From CAVUMR01 sp963742715 (lineage in GTDB: Bacteria > Actinomycetota > Actinomycetes > Mycobacteriales > Micromonosporaceae): a DNA stretch of 64,000 bases. Every line of letters starts with the position of its first letter. Within the stretch, counting starts at the first letter, position 1. Shown piece by piece: positions 33,685-41,777 of this stretch. The DNA lies in contig CAVUMR010000002.1 of the NCBI GenBank assembly GCA_963742715.1, positions 1,302,001 to 1,366,000 on the forward strand, read 5' to 3'. A program made the position numbers and the translations under genes. The notes beneath the pieces were generated by a model that saw only the letters and a list, made by a program, of their open reading frames with translations, was not told the DNA's origin and did no database searches.

Positions 33685-35464
33685 GTCGCCCACCTCTCCC
33701 ATCGTCGTTGTGCACATCGGACAGTCGGGCCGACAGCAGGCCCGCCCAGGTCGTGACGTGTGCCGGTTCCCGGTCCAGGTACGCCACCGGTGGGCCGAGC
33801 CGCAGTACGCACGCGGGGTCGGCGGTGTCGGCCGTCCCGTGTACTGCCAGCGCGTTCACCGGGCCGAAGCGGTCCAGGTGGGCCGCGGTGTCGGCGGTCT
33901 TGCGGGTGGCGTCGACCACCGCCCAGACGGCGGTGGGGCACAGCGCGTCGGTGACCGACCTGGCCCACGGGCCGGCCGTCGCGTCCATCGGCGCGTCCAC
34001 GACCACCAGATTCGGTGCGTTGGCGGCGCGGAGCCGACCGGCCTGCCGCAGCGCGTCGGCCGGGCCGGACAGGCGCGACGACTCGTCGACGCCGGACACC
34101 GGCACCGGGGACGCGACCAGGATCCGTTCCGGGTCGATCCGCAACACAAGCGCGAGGTCGCGGGCCAGCCGCAGGCCGATGACGAGGTCGCCGGCCAGTA
34201 CCAGGGTGTCGCCCGGCAGCGCGGGGACCGCCGGCGGCCGCGGCAGCGAGCCGAACGCCCGGGCGACCGCGCTGTACCGGTCCGGTCCGTACGCCTGGCA
34301 GGCAATCGTTTCGGGTACGCCGAGCGCGACGAGCCCGGCGGTGAGCAGGGCGTCGGCGGGCGTGGTCATCGGCGGCGCTACCGGCTCGGCCGGCTCCCGG
34401 CGGTGCCGGCCGGTCGGCGACCGGAGCAGTTCGCCCGCTGACAGCTCGGCGTGCCCGTTGGCGCGCGGGCCGGCGGCACCGGCAAGCGGGTCGGCGGCAC
34501 CGGCAGGCGAGCCGGGAGCCGGGTCGGCGTGCCGGGCATGGTGGGCGCCGGCCGTCGGTTCGGGGCGGCGCCGCTCCGACCGCAGGTCGGCGAGCAGGGT
34601 CTGGAAGCTGGCGGCGCTGGTTTCCGGCACCACCGGCGCGGGTGCGCTCGGTGTCGGGGCCGCCGATGTCGTGGCCGCTGGTGCGAGGGCCGCCGGTGCC
34701 GGGGCCGCCGGTGTCGGAGCTGCCGGTGCGAAGACGATCGGTTCGAGCACTGCCGGTGCGAGCGCGGTCGGGGTCCAGGCGAGCACCGGGGCGACCGGCG
34801 GCACGATGTCAGGGGTCGGCATCGGGCCGGCAGCCGGGGCCGGCGGCACCCAGGCGGTGACGGGTGCGGCGACAGCGGGTGCGACCACCACGGGTGCGGC
34901 GACAGCGGGTGCGGCCACCACGGGTGCGGCGACAGCGGGTGCGGCCACCACGGGTGCGGCGACAGCGGGTGCGGCCACCACGGGTGCGGCGACAGCGGGT
35001 GCGGCGGGGACCGGTGCGGTCACGCGCGGGGCACCGGGTCGTGCGTCGAGCTGCGTCTCGGCCGCGTCCATCATGGCCACCAACGCGCTCGCGGGGTCCA
35101 TCGGCTGGTCCGCCGGCTCGTTCTCCAGCAGGTGGTCTGCCGCGCCGAAGGCCGCGGTGGCCGGCTCAACGGCTGCCGGCTCGGTTCCCGGCTCGGCAGC
35201 GGCCAGCTCGGTCCCGGCCGGTTCGGCAGCGGCCAGCCCGGTCCCGGCCGGCTCGACCGACCCCGTGGCCGTCGCGACCTGGTCCTCGGCACCGTCGATG
35301 ACCTCGAGCGTCAGCTCGTACCGCTGGCGGGCGAAGAACCCGGCGATGCCACCGGTACGCACCTTGTCGGCGGACACGATGCGGGCGGCGCCGCCGTGCT
35401 CGTCACGTACCCGGGCGAGCAACGTGCCGATGTCAGGTCCCTCAAGCAGCAATCGCGTGGACAC
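33665..35464 (-). CDS. flhF: FlhF-like protein lacking GTPase motifs
   Basis: Protein of 599 aa from GTG at 35464, overlapping the flhA end by 23 bases, the usual flhA-flhF order. The N terminus (LLARVRDEHGGAARIVSADKVRTGGIAGFFARQRYEL) matches FlhF. A Pro/Ala/Val-rich linker of about 250 residues follows, with a perfect decapeptide repeat. The C-terminal part aligns with the SRP-type GTPase, but the P-loop position reads VLAGDLVIGLRLARDLA with no Lys-Thr, the DTAG position reads VVDAPMDA, and the TKLD position reads HGTADT. The fold may be kept while GTP hydrolysis is lost. FlhF normally sets flagellar placement and number. Confidence 0.7.
   Translation of the reverse strand: MSTRLLLEGPDIGTLLARVRDEHGGAARIVSADKVRTGGIAGFFARQRYELTLEVIDGAEDQVATATGSVEPAGTGLAAAEPAGTELAAAEPGTEPAAVEPATAAFGAADHLLENEPADQPMDPASALVAMMDAAETQLDARPGAPRVTAPVPAAPAVAAPVVAAPAVAAPVVAAPAVAAPVVAAPAVAAPVVVAPAVAAPVTAWVPPAPAAGPMPTPDIVPPVAPVLAWTPTALAPAVLEPIVFAPAAPTPAAPAPAALAPAATTSAAPTPSAPAPVVPETSAASFQTLLADLRSERRRPEPTAGAHHARHADPAPGSPAGAADPLAGAAGPRANGHAELSAGELLRSPTGRHRREPAEPVAPPMTTPADALLTAGLVALGVPETIACQAYGPDRYSAVARAFGSLPRPPAVPALPGDTLVLAGDLVIGLRLARDLALVLRIDPERILVASPVPVSGVDESSRLSGPADALRQAGRLRAANAPNLVVVDAPMDATAGPWARSVTDALCPTAVWAVVDATRKTADTAAHLDRFGPVNALAVHGTADTADPACVLRLGPPVAYLDREPAHVTTWAGLLSARLSDVHNDDGRGGRHARHAG
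34861..35010 (-). repeat. 30-bp in-frame coding repeat, five copies, in the FlhF-like gene
   Basis: Five nearly identical 30-bp units start at 34861, 34891, 34921, 34951 and 34981. They encode decapeptides of the type AVAAPVVAAP in the linker. Near-identity at DNA level indicates recent expansion and probable length variation between strains. Confidence 0.95.
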
Positions 35465-37490
35465 CGTTCACCACCCCGACTGTCTGCACCCGCGCGGACG
35501 ACTGGGCGATCTCGGTGTACGACAGGACGGCGATCCGGGGCGCGCTCATCTCCACCAGCCGGCGCAGCGGCCGGCGCAGCTGTGGCGAGCACACCAGTAC
35601 CGGGCTCAACCCGCGCTGCTCGGCGGCCTCGACCAGCCGGCGGGTGTCGTTGACGAGGTTCTCCGCGAGGGACGCCTCGGCCAGGATCTGCAGGCCGGTA
35701 TCGGTCGGCCGCAGCGCCTCCAGCAGGGTGTGCTCCAGCCGCGGGTCGAGGGTGACGACCGGCAACGTGCCGTTCGACAGGTACGGCGTGACGATCGCCG
35801 GACCGAGTGCCCCGCGGGCCGACTCCAGCAGCAGGTCCGGGTCGGTGGACAGCTTGGCCGCCAGCGACAGGCCCTCGAAGATGCGGATCAGGTCGCGGAT
35901 CGGCACCCGCTCGTCCAGTAGTCCATGCAGCACCTGCTGCACCTGACCGAGGGTGAGCAGCGCCGGAGTCAGCTCCTCGACGACGACCGGATGGGTGCGC
36001 CGGACCATCTCGGTGAGCGCCCGGACGTCCTCCCGGCCCAGCAGGCGGCTCGCGTTGTCGCGTACCACCTCGGCCAGGTGGGTGATGACCATGGAGGCGC
36101 GGTCGATGACGGTGGCGCCGGTGAGCTCGGCCTGGTGGCGCAGTCCGGCCGGTACCCACTTGGCCGCGAGCCCGAAGACCGGCTCGATGCCGGCGCGGCC
36201 GGGCAGGTGCTCGAGGTTGTCGCCGATCGCGAGCACGGTGCCCGGCGGTGCCTCGCCGCTGGCCACCTCCACCCCACTGACCCGGATCGAGTACGCGGAC
36301 AGCGGAAGGTCGAGGTCGTCGCGGGTGCGTACCGGCGGCATCACCACGCCGAGTTCGAGGGCGAGCTTGCGGCGCAGCGCGCGTACCCGGTCGAGCAGGT
36401 CGCCGCCGGCGGTGTCGACCAGGTCGACGAGGTCGGCGGAGAGGGCCAGCTCGAGCGGGTCGACCCGCATCTCCGCGATGATCGCCTCGGGGGAATCCGG
36501 GGTCAGCAGCTCCTCGGTCTCCTCGGCCGCGGCCACCTCGGCCGGCTTGGACTTCGGCATCCGCTGCGCCATCAGCAGGACCGCGCCGCCGACCACCAGG
36601 AACGGGATCTTGGGCAGGCCGGGTACCAGGCACAACGCCAGCACCGAGACGCCGCCGATCTGCAGCGCCCGCTTCTGCTGGCCGAACTGGCGCGCCACGC
36701 TGGTGCCCATGTCCTCGCCGGAGGTGGACCGGGTCACGATCAGGCCGGTCGCGACCGACAGCAGCAGCGCCGGGATCTGGGAGACCAGGCCGTCGCCCAC
36801 GCTCAGCAGGCTGTAGTGGGTGATCGCCTCGCCCGGCGTCATGCCGCGCTGGACGATCCCGATGATGAAGCCGCCGATCAGGTTGATCACGGTGATCAGT
36901 ACGGCGGCGATCGCGTCGCCCTTGACGAACTTGGACGAACCGTCCATCGCACCGTAGAAGTCCGCCTCGGCGGTGACCTCGGTACGCCTGCGGCGCGCCT
37001 CGGCCTCGTCGATCAGACCGCTGTTGAGGTCGGCATCGATGGCCATCTGCTTGCCGGGCATCGCGTCGAGGGTGAACCGGGCGCCCACCTCGGCGACCCG
37101 GCCCGCGCCGTTGGTGATCACGACGAACTGGATGATCAGCAGAATCGCGAAGATGACCAGGCCGACCACCAGGGATCCGCCGACGACGAACTCGCCGAAC
37201 GCGCTGATCACCTTGCCGGCGTACCCGTCGAGCAGCACCAGCCGGGTGGCGCTCACGTTGAGCGCCAGCCGGAACAGGGTGGCCAGCAGCAACACCGACG
37301 GGAAGACGGAGAAGTCCAGCGGCCGGGTCACGTACATGCTGATGAGCACGATGACCAGCGCGGCGGCGATGTCGGCCGCGATCAGCAGGTCGAGCAGGAA
37401 CGTGGGTAGCGGTACGACCATCATGACGATGATCAGCACGACCACGCCTGGTACGACGAACTGGCTGAGTCGTCGTGTTTTCACCAGCAC
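35442..37490 (-). CDS. flhA: Flagellar export gate protein FlhA
   Basis: Protein of 682 aa from GTG at 37490. Eight N-terminal transmembrane helices cover about residues 10-330 (FVVPGVVVLIIVMMVVPLP, LATLFRLALNVSATRLVL, the FHIPEP-type cytoplasmic loop DAMPGKQMAIDADLNSGLID), followed by the large cytosolic ring domain that receives substrate-chaperone complexes. It is the export gate of the flagellar type III apparatus. A FliA-type promoter is found directly upstream, so it starts a separate unit that continues to the chemotaxis genes. Confidence 0.96.
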   Translation of the reverse strand: MLVKTRRLSQFVVPGVVVLIIVMMVVPLPTFLLDLLIAADIAAALVIVLISMYVTRPLDFSVFPSVLLLATLFRLALNVSATRLVLLDGYAGKVISAFGEFVVGGSLVVGLVIFAILLIIQFVVITNGAGRVAEVGARFTLDAMPGKQMAIDADLNSGLIDEAEARRRRTEVTAEADFYGAMDGSSKFVKGDAIAAVLITVINLIGGFIIGIVQRGMTPGEAITHYSLLSVGDGLVSQIPALLLSVATGLIVTRSTSGEDMGTSVARQFGQQKRALQIGGVSVLALCLVPGLPKIPFLVVGGAVLLMAQRMPKSKPAEVAAAEETEELLTPDSPEAIIAEMRVDPLELALSADLVDLVDTAGGDLLDRVRALRRKLALELGVVMPPVRTRDDLDLPLSAYSIRVSGVEVASGEAPPGTVLAIGDNLEHLPGRAGIEPVFGLAAKWVPAGLRHQAELTGATVIDRASMVITHLAEVVRDNASRLLGREDVRALTEMVRRTHPVVVEELTPALLTLGQVQQVLHGLLDERVPIRDLIRIFEGLSLAAKLSTDPDLLLESARGALGPAIVTPYLSNGTLPVVTLDPRLEHTLLEALRPTDTGLQILAEASLAENLVNDTRRLVEAAEQRGLSPVLVCSPQLRRPLRRLVEMSAPRIAVLSYTEIAQSSARVQTVGVVNGVHAIAA

Positions 37491-37555
37491 CTACCCCACG
37501 GATTGCTGGGGGCCTGAGTCCATGGCCTTGTCGGCGCCGTCCCTGGCACTCATCC

Positions 37556-37582
37556 CATCGGTCGGGTACCGGTCGAACTGAG
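37556..37582 (-). promoter_or_regulatory. FliA-type promoter of the flhA-chemotaxis operon
   Basis: On the minus strand, CTCA (37582-37579), 16 nt, then ACCGATG (37562-37556). It lies in the 104-bp gap between flhB and flhA, about 66 bp before the flhA start. The arrangement is identical in spacing to the motifs at fliC, flgB, flbD, fliM and flgN. Confidence 0.75.
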
Positions 37583-37593
37583 GAATCCGCCGG

Positions 37594-38670
37594 TCAGGCC
37601 GCGGCCGGATTGTGCAGGCCGGCGGCCGAGCCGCGGGCGCGCAACGTCATCACGAACGCGAGTACCCGGGCGACCGCGGTGTACAGGTCCGGCGGGATCT
37701 CCTGCCCCAGCTCGCAGTGGTCGTGCAGGGCCCGGGCGAGCGGTACGTCCCGCACCATCGGCAGGCGCAGCTCGCTGGCCCGGTCCCGGATCCTGGTGGC
37801 GATCACGCCGGAGCCCTTGGCGACCACCCGCGGGGCACCCTTGTCCGGTTCGTACCGCAGTGCCACCGCGACGTGGGTCGGGTTGACCAGGATCACGTCC
37901 GCGGTGTCCAGTTCGGCCATCATCCGGTTGCGGCTCATCGCCAGCTGCCGAGACCTGATGGCCTGCTTGACCTGCGGGTCCCCTTCGCTTCCCTTGTACT
38001 CGTCCTTGATCTCCTGCTTGGTCATCTTCAGCTTCTTCATGGTGGTACGGCGGACCACCAGGTAGTCCAGTACGGCCATGGCGAGTCCGGCCATCGCGGC
38101 GGCGCGGACCAGCGTGACCACCGCCGCGGTGGTGGTGCCGAGCAGTCCGGCCAGCGGTAGGGCGCCGGCGCCCATCAGGCTCGGCAGCAGCCGCCGGACC
38201 GACCAGTAGAGCACTCCGCCGAGTACCGCGGTCTTGGTCACCGCCTTGGCCGTCTCCCAGAGCGCCTTCGGCCCGAACGCCCGCTTGATGCCGGGCATCG
38301 GGTTGAGCCGGTTCAGCTTCGGTACCACCACTTTTCCGCTGAAGTGCAGGCCGCCCTGGCCGGCCGCGGCGAGGATGCCGACGAGCATCAGGCCGAACGC
38401 GAGCGGGGCCACCGCGATCGCGCCCGCCTTGGTGCCGGCGCCGAGAATGTTCAGCGCGACGTTGATGTCCGGCCGGGCGATCACCTCCGGGACCCGCAGC
38501 ATCATGTCCTGGACCGCGGCCATCGCGTGGCGTACCACCATCGGCAGCAGCATGCTCGCGGTGAGCATGCCGAGCCAGGCGCCGAGCTCGGGCGTACGCG
38601 GGGTCCGGCCTTCACTGCGGGCTTTCTTGAGCCGTTTCTGGGTCGGTTTCTCGGTGCGCTCACCACTCAT
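37594..38670 (-). CDS. flhB: Flagellar export switch protein FlhB
   Basis: Protein of 358 aa from ATG at 38670. The typical start (ERTEKPTQKRLKKAR), four transmembrane helices and a cytoplasmic domain with the self-cleavage site N263-P-T-H266 (ILVNPTHVAVALRY) are all present. FlhB switches export specificity from hook to filament together with FliK. The start overlaps the fliR stop by four bases. It is the last gene of the flbD-flhB unit. Confidence 0.96.
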   Translation of the reverse strand: MSGERTEKPTQKRLKKARSEGRTPRTPELGAWLGMLTASMLLPMVVRHAMAAVQDMMLRVPEVIARPDINVALNILGAGTKAGAIAVAPLAFGLMLVGILAAAGQGGLHFSGKVVVPKLNRLNPMPGIKRAFGPKALWETAKAVTKTAVLGGVLYWSVRRLLPSLMGAGALPLAGLLGTTTAAVVTLVRAAAMAGLAMAVLDYLVVRRTTMKKLKMTKQEIKDEYKGSEGDPQVKQAIRSRQLAMSRNRMMAELDTADVILVNPTHVAVALRYEPDKGAPRVVAKGSGVIATRIRDRASELRLPMVRDVPLARALHDHCELGQEIPPDLYTAVARVLAFVMTLRARGSAAGLHNPAAA

Positions 38671-39431
38671 CGACCCATCACCCGCATCATCATCGAGACC
38701 GCCTGCTCGGTGAGCCCGGCGACGATCTGCGGCAGTACGACCAGACCGAGCCCGGCCAGCCCCAGGGTGAGCAGGAGCTTGACCGGGAAGCCGAGGGCGA
38801 ACGCGTTGAGTCCGGGGGCGATCCGGCCCAGCAGGCCGAGCGCGATGTCCGCGCAGAACAGCACGGCGATCAGTGGACCGGCGATCTGCAGCGCGGCGAT
38901 GAACATCTGTACCAGGCCCTCGGTCAGCAGCCGGTCCAGCGTGCCCAGCGACATCGAGCCGTCCAGCGGGAGCACCTGGTAGGACCGGGCGAATCCGCGC
39001 AGTACCAGCAGATGCGCGTTGCTGACGAACAGCAGCGTGATCGCGAGCAGGTTGTAGAACCGGCCGAACACCGAGTTGGCCGTCATCGACAGCGGATCGA
39101 ACGCGAACGCGACGGCGAACCCGCCGAACACGTCGATCAGGCTGCCGGCCGACTGCAGGGCGGCGAACACCAGCGAGGTGAGGAACCCCAGCGCACCGCC
39201 GATCGCCACCTGCTGGACCGCGCTGGACAGGATCGCGCCGGTGGTGAACACCGGGACGCCGTTGACCAGACCGGGCGCCACCAGCAGGCCGATCGCGACG
39301 GCCAGCAGCGCCTTCACCGGGCCGGGGATCACCCTGGTGCCGAACGGCGGAGACACGATGAGCCAGGCGGCCGCGCGGATCGCGGCGAGCAGCACGGCGA
39401 GCAGGCTCGACGTCGACAGCTGTAGGGACAT
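38667..39431 (-). CDS. fliR: Flagellar export protein FliR
   Basis: Protein of 254 aa from ATG at 39431. About six hydrophobic helices are visible, with the family's RAAAWLIVSPPFGTRVIPGPVKALLAVAIG near the N terminus and the central FGGFAVAFAFDPLS. FliR forms the export gate with FliP and FliQ, whose genes are directly upstream. The start lies three bases after fliQ. Confidence 0.94.
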   Translation of the reverse strand: MSLQLSTSSLLAVLLAAIRAAAWLIVSPPFGTRVIPGPVKALLAVAIGLLVAPGLVNGVPVFTTGAILSSAVQQVAIGGALGFLTSLVFAALQSAGSLIDVFGGFAVAFAFDPLSMTANSVFGRFYNLLAITLLFVSNAHLLVLRGFARSYQVLPLDGSMSLGTLDRLLTEGLVQMFIAALQIAGPLIAVLFCADIALGLLGRIAPGLNAFALGFPVKLLLTLGLAGLGLVVLPQIVAGLTEQAVSMMMRVMGR

Positions 39432-39434
39432 GCG

Positions 39435-39710
39435 CTACCCGGCGCTGACGAACTGCGGTATCTGGTTGAACAACGTCGTGGTGAACGACACCAGCTCGTG
39501 CAGCATCCAGTTGCCGGCCAGCAGCAGCGCCACGCCGATCCCGACCGCCTTCGGTACGAAGGACAGGGTGACTTCCTGGATCTGGGTGGCGGACTGGAAC
39601 AGCGACACCGCGAACCCGACGACCAGCGCGGTCACCATGATCGGCGCGCCCAGCTTGGCGGCGAGCAGCATGGCCTGCAGTCCGATGTGTACTACCTGCG
39701 CGTCGGTCAT
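39435..39710 (-). CDS. fliQ: Flagellar export protein FliQ
   Basis: Protein of 91 aa from ATG at 39710, the usual size for FliQ. Two hydrophobic helices enclose the conserved QSATQIQEVTLSFVPK segment. It is part of the FliPQR core channel of the flagellar export apparatus. It sits 17 bp after fliP and three bases before fliR. Confidence 0.94.
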   Translation of the reverse strand: MTDAQVVHIGLQAMLLAAKLGAPIMVTALVVGFAVSLFQSATQIQEVTLSFVPKAVGIGVALLLAGNWMLHELVSFTTTLFNQIPQFVSAG

Positions 39711-39727
39711 GACACTCCCCGGTCGGG

Positions 39728-40606
39728 CTAGTGGTAGCTGGCGACGAGGGCGGTGATGATCAGGCCCCAACCGTTGACGAGTACGAAGAGCAGCAACTTG
39801 AACGGGAGCGCGACGCTGACCGGCGGCAGCATCATCATGCCCATCGACATCAGGGACGCCGAGACGACCATGTCGATGACCAGGAACGGGACGTAGACGA
39901 CGAAGCCGATAATGAACGCCGCGCGCAGCTCGGACAGGACGAACGCCGGGATCAGGGTGGTCAGCGGTACCGCGTCCACGTTCTTCGGTTTCGGCTGGTC
40001 CGACACCTTGGTGAGCAGCGCGATCTCGTCCGCCCGGGTGTGCTTGACCATGAACGAGCGCAGCGGCTTGACGCCGTCGTTGAACGCCTGCGTCTGGGTC
40101 TTCTGGCCGTGCAGGTACGGCTGTACGCCGTCGTGGTTCACCTGTGAGAGCACCGGCCCCATGATGAACAGGCTGAGGAACAGCGCGAGCCCGGCGAGGA
40201 CCTGGTTGGGCGGCAGGTTGGTCAGCCCGAGCGCGTTGCGGGTCAGCCCGAGCACCACGAAGATCTTGGTGAAGCAGGTACACAGCAGCAGCAGCGCCGG
40301 TGCCACGGACAGCACGGTGAGCGCGACCAGGATGGTGATCGAGCTGCTCGGCTTGCCGTCGGTGCCGTTCACGTCGATGGTCACGACGCCCTTGTCGACG
40401 CCCGGCTTGACCGGGGAGGCCGGCGGGGACGGTGAGGTCGGGGCGCGCGGGACGGCTCCCGCGCCGGCGGCGGCGGGGACCGCGTCGGCCGGTGCGTGCG
40501 GGGGGCTCGCGGCGGCCGGGCCGGCACCGAGCAGCAGCCCGGCGGCCAGCGCGACGAGCAGCATGGTCACCGCGCCGACGACCGGCGTCAGCCCGCGTCG
40601 GGTCAC
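39728..40606 (-). CDS. fliP: Flagellar export protein FliP
   Basis: Protein of 292 aa from the GTG at 40606 that overlaps the fliO stop as GTGA. A cleavable-type signal sequence (about residues 10-35, ending in AAAS) is followed by a Pro/Ala-rich stretch and the FliP membrane domain: CTCFTKIFVVLGLTRNALG, LPPNQVLAGLALFLSLF, IPAFVLSELRAAFIIGF and DMVVSASLMSMGMMMLPP. The signal peptide and the family motifs agree with known FliP. It assembles the export channel with FliQ and FliR. Confidence 0.95.
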   Translation of the reverse strand: MTRRGLTPVVGAVTMLLVALAAGLLLGAGPAAASPPHAPADAVPAAAGAGAVPRAPTSPSPPASPVKPGVDKGVVTIDVNGTDGKPSSSITILVALTVLSVAPALLLLCTCFTKIFVVLGLTRNALGLTNLPPNQVLAGLALFLSLFIMGPVLSQVNHDGVQPYLHGQKTQTQAFNDGVKPLRSFMVKHTRADEIALLTKVSDQPKPKNVDAVPLTTLIPAFVLSELRAAFIIGFVVYVPFLVIDMVVSASLMSMGMMMLPPVSVALPFKLLLFVLVNGWGLIITALVASYH

Positions 40607-41016
40607 CGGCGCGCCGTCCGGTCGCGGAGGAACGCCATGGCCTGTGACCAGGTCTTCGGGGACAGCACCGAGCCGGCCAGCCGACCACCGCCCGACGGGG
40701 GCGTGGTCAGTTCCGGCTGGTCCAGGGTCACCGGGTCGCGCCGTACCGTCGGCTCGGCCCGGACCTCCTCCTCGACGGCGGTCAGATCGGTCTCCATCAG
40801 GAGGGTGACCTGCGTGTCGGTGACGCCGAGCACCAGGGCCCGGTCGGCGACCCGCACCACGGTGACCGACGAGTGCCGGGACACCTGCTGGCGGGCCAGT
40901 ACGGCGAGCGCCCCGGTGCGCCGGCCCAACGGCCGCCGGGTCGCCTTCGCCAGCAGCCACATCAGGCCCAGCACGACCAGCAGCGAGAATCCGATCCGTA
41001 CGCTCAGTTCAAGCAC
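40603..41016 (-). CDS. fliO: Flagellar assembly protein FliO
   Basis: Protein of 137 aa from GTG at 41016. One transmembrane helix lies at the N terminus (FSLLVVLGLMWLLA), then the short basic KATRRPLGRR and a small beta domain (LAVLARQQVSRHSSVTVVRV), the pattern of FliO/FliZ proteins. FliO helps FliP assemble. The gene position between fliN and fliP supports the call, since sequence conservation in this family is low. Confidence 0.85.
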   Translation of the reverse strand: MLELSVRIGFSLLVVLGLMWLLAKATRRPLGRRTGALAVLARQQVSRHSSVTVVRVADRALVLGVTDTQVTLLMETDLTAVEEEVRAEPTVRRDPVTLDQPELTTPPSGGGRLAGSVLSPKTWSQAMAFLRDRTARR

Positions 41017-41024
41017 GCCGGCTC

Positions 41025-41777
41025 CTAGCCCCGGTCACCGGACGGCACGATCTGGGTGATCCGGATGCCGTAGTTCTCGTCCACCACGACTACCTCGCCG
41101 CGGGCCAGCAGCCGGCCGTTGACCAGGACGTCGGCCGGCGAGCCGGCCACCCGGTCCAGCTCGACCACGGCGCCGGGACTCAGCGCGAGCAGGTCCCGCA
41201 CGCTCATCCGGGCCCGGCCCAGCTCCGCGGTGACCTCCATCTCCAGGTCGTGCAGGATGTTCAGTCCGGCCGGCAGCTGCGCGTCGCTGACGGTCCGGTC
41301 CGGGGCCGCGGCACGCTCGGCGGACGGCGTCGCGATCTCGTCGGTGACCAGCAAACCGACCAGGGCGTACTGCTGGCCGGCGTCGAGCAGCGGCACGAAG
41401 ACCGCCTGACCGCTTTCGACCAGCGCGTCCAGTGCGGCCGCCTGGTCGGCCGACTCGGCGACGGTGAGTACCACCGGGCCGAGCGTGCCGGCGACAGCCT
41501 GCAGTACCGGCTGTACCGCGTGGGACAGGTCGAGGGGACCGAGCGAGCTGTTCTGCAGCGCCTCGACCAGGTCCGCGGGTACCACCATGACGACCTGGCC
41601 GCGGGCGGCGCCGGAGAAGCTGGCCCGTACGGCCACGCCGTCGGGTACCGGCGCGGGTGCCTCGAGGGTCGGCTCGCCCGGCTCCAGCGCCCGGCTGGCC
41701 GGCAGTACCGCGATCGCGGCCTCGGCGGCGGATCGGGCGCGGGTGAGATCGGGGCCGGCTGCGGTGGTCAGGCTCAT
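41025..41777 (-). CDS. fliN: Flagellar motor switch protein FliN with FliY-like N-terminal domain
   Basis: Protein of 250 aa from ATG at 41777. The C-terminal 85 residues form the FliN/SpoA domain (ILHDLEMEVTAELGRARMSVRDLLAL, VNGRLLARGEVVVVDENYGIRI). The N-terminal 150 residues resemble one CheC-type domain, as in FliY, but the position of the catalytic E-x-x-N helix reads LQAVAGTLGP, so CheY-P phosphatase activity is unlikely. FliN builds the lower C ring with FliM. The start overlaps the fliM stop by four bases. Confidence 0.88.
   Translation of the reverse strand: MSLTTAAGPDLTRARSAAEAAIAVLPASRALEPGEPTLEAPAPVPDGVAVRASFSGAARGQVVMVVPADLVEALQNSSLGPLDLSHAVQPVLQAVAGTLGPVVLTVAESADQAAALDALVESGQAVFVPLLDAGQQYALVGLLVTDEIATPSAERAAAPDRTVSDAQLPAGLNILHDLEMEVTAELGRARMSVRDLLALSPGAVVELDRVAGSPADVLVNGRLLARGEVVVVDENYGIRITQIVPSGDRG

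Noticed and set aside
34861..35010. 30-bp repeats considered as a CRISPR or plasmid iteron array
   Set aside because: They are in frame and encode a decapeptide linker within the FlhF-like gene.
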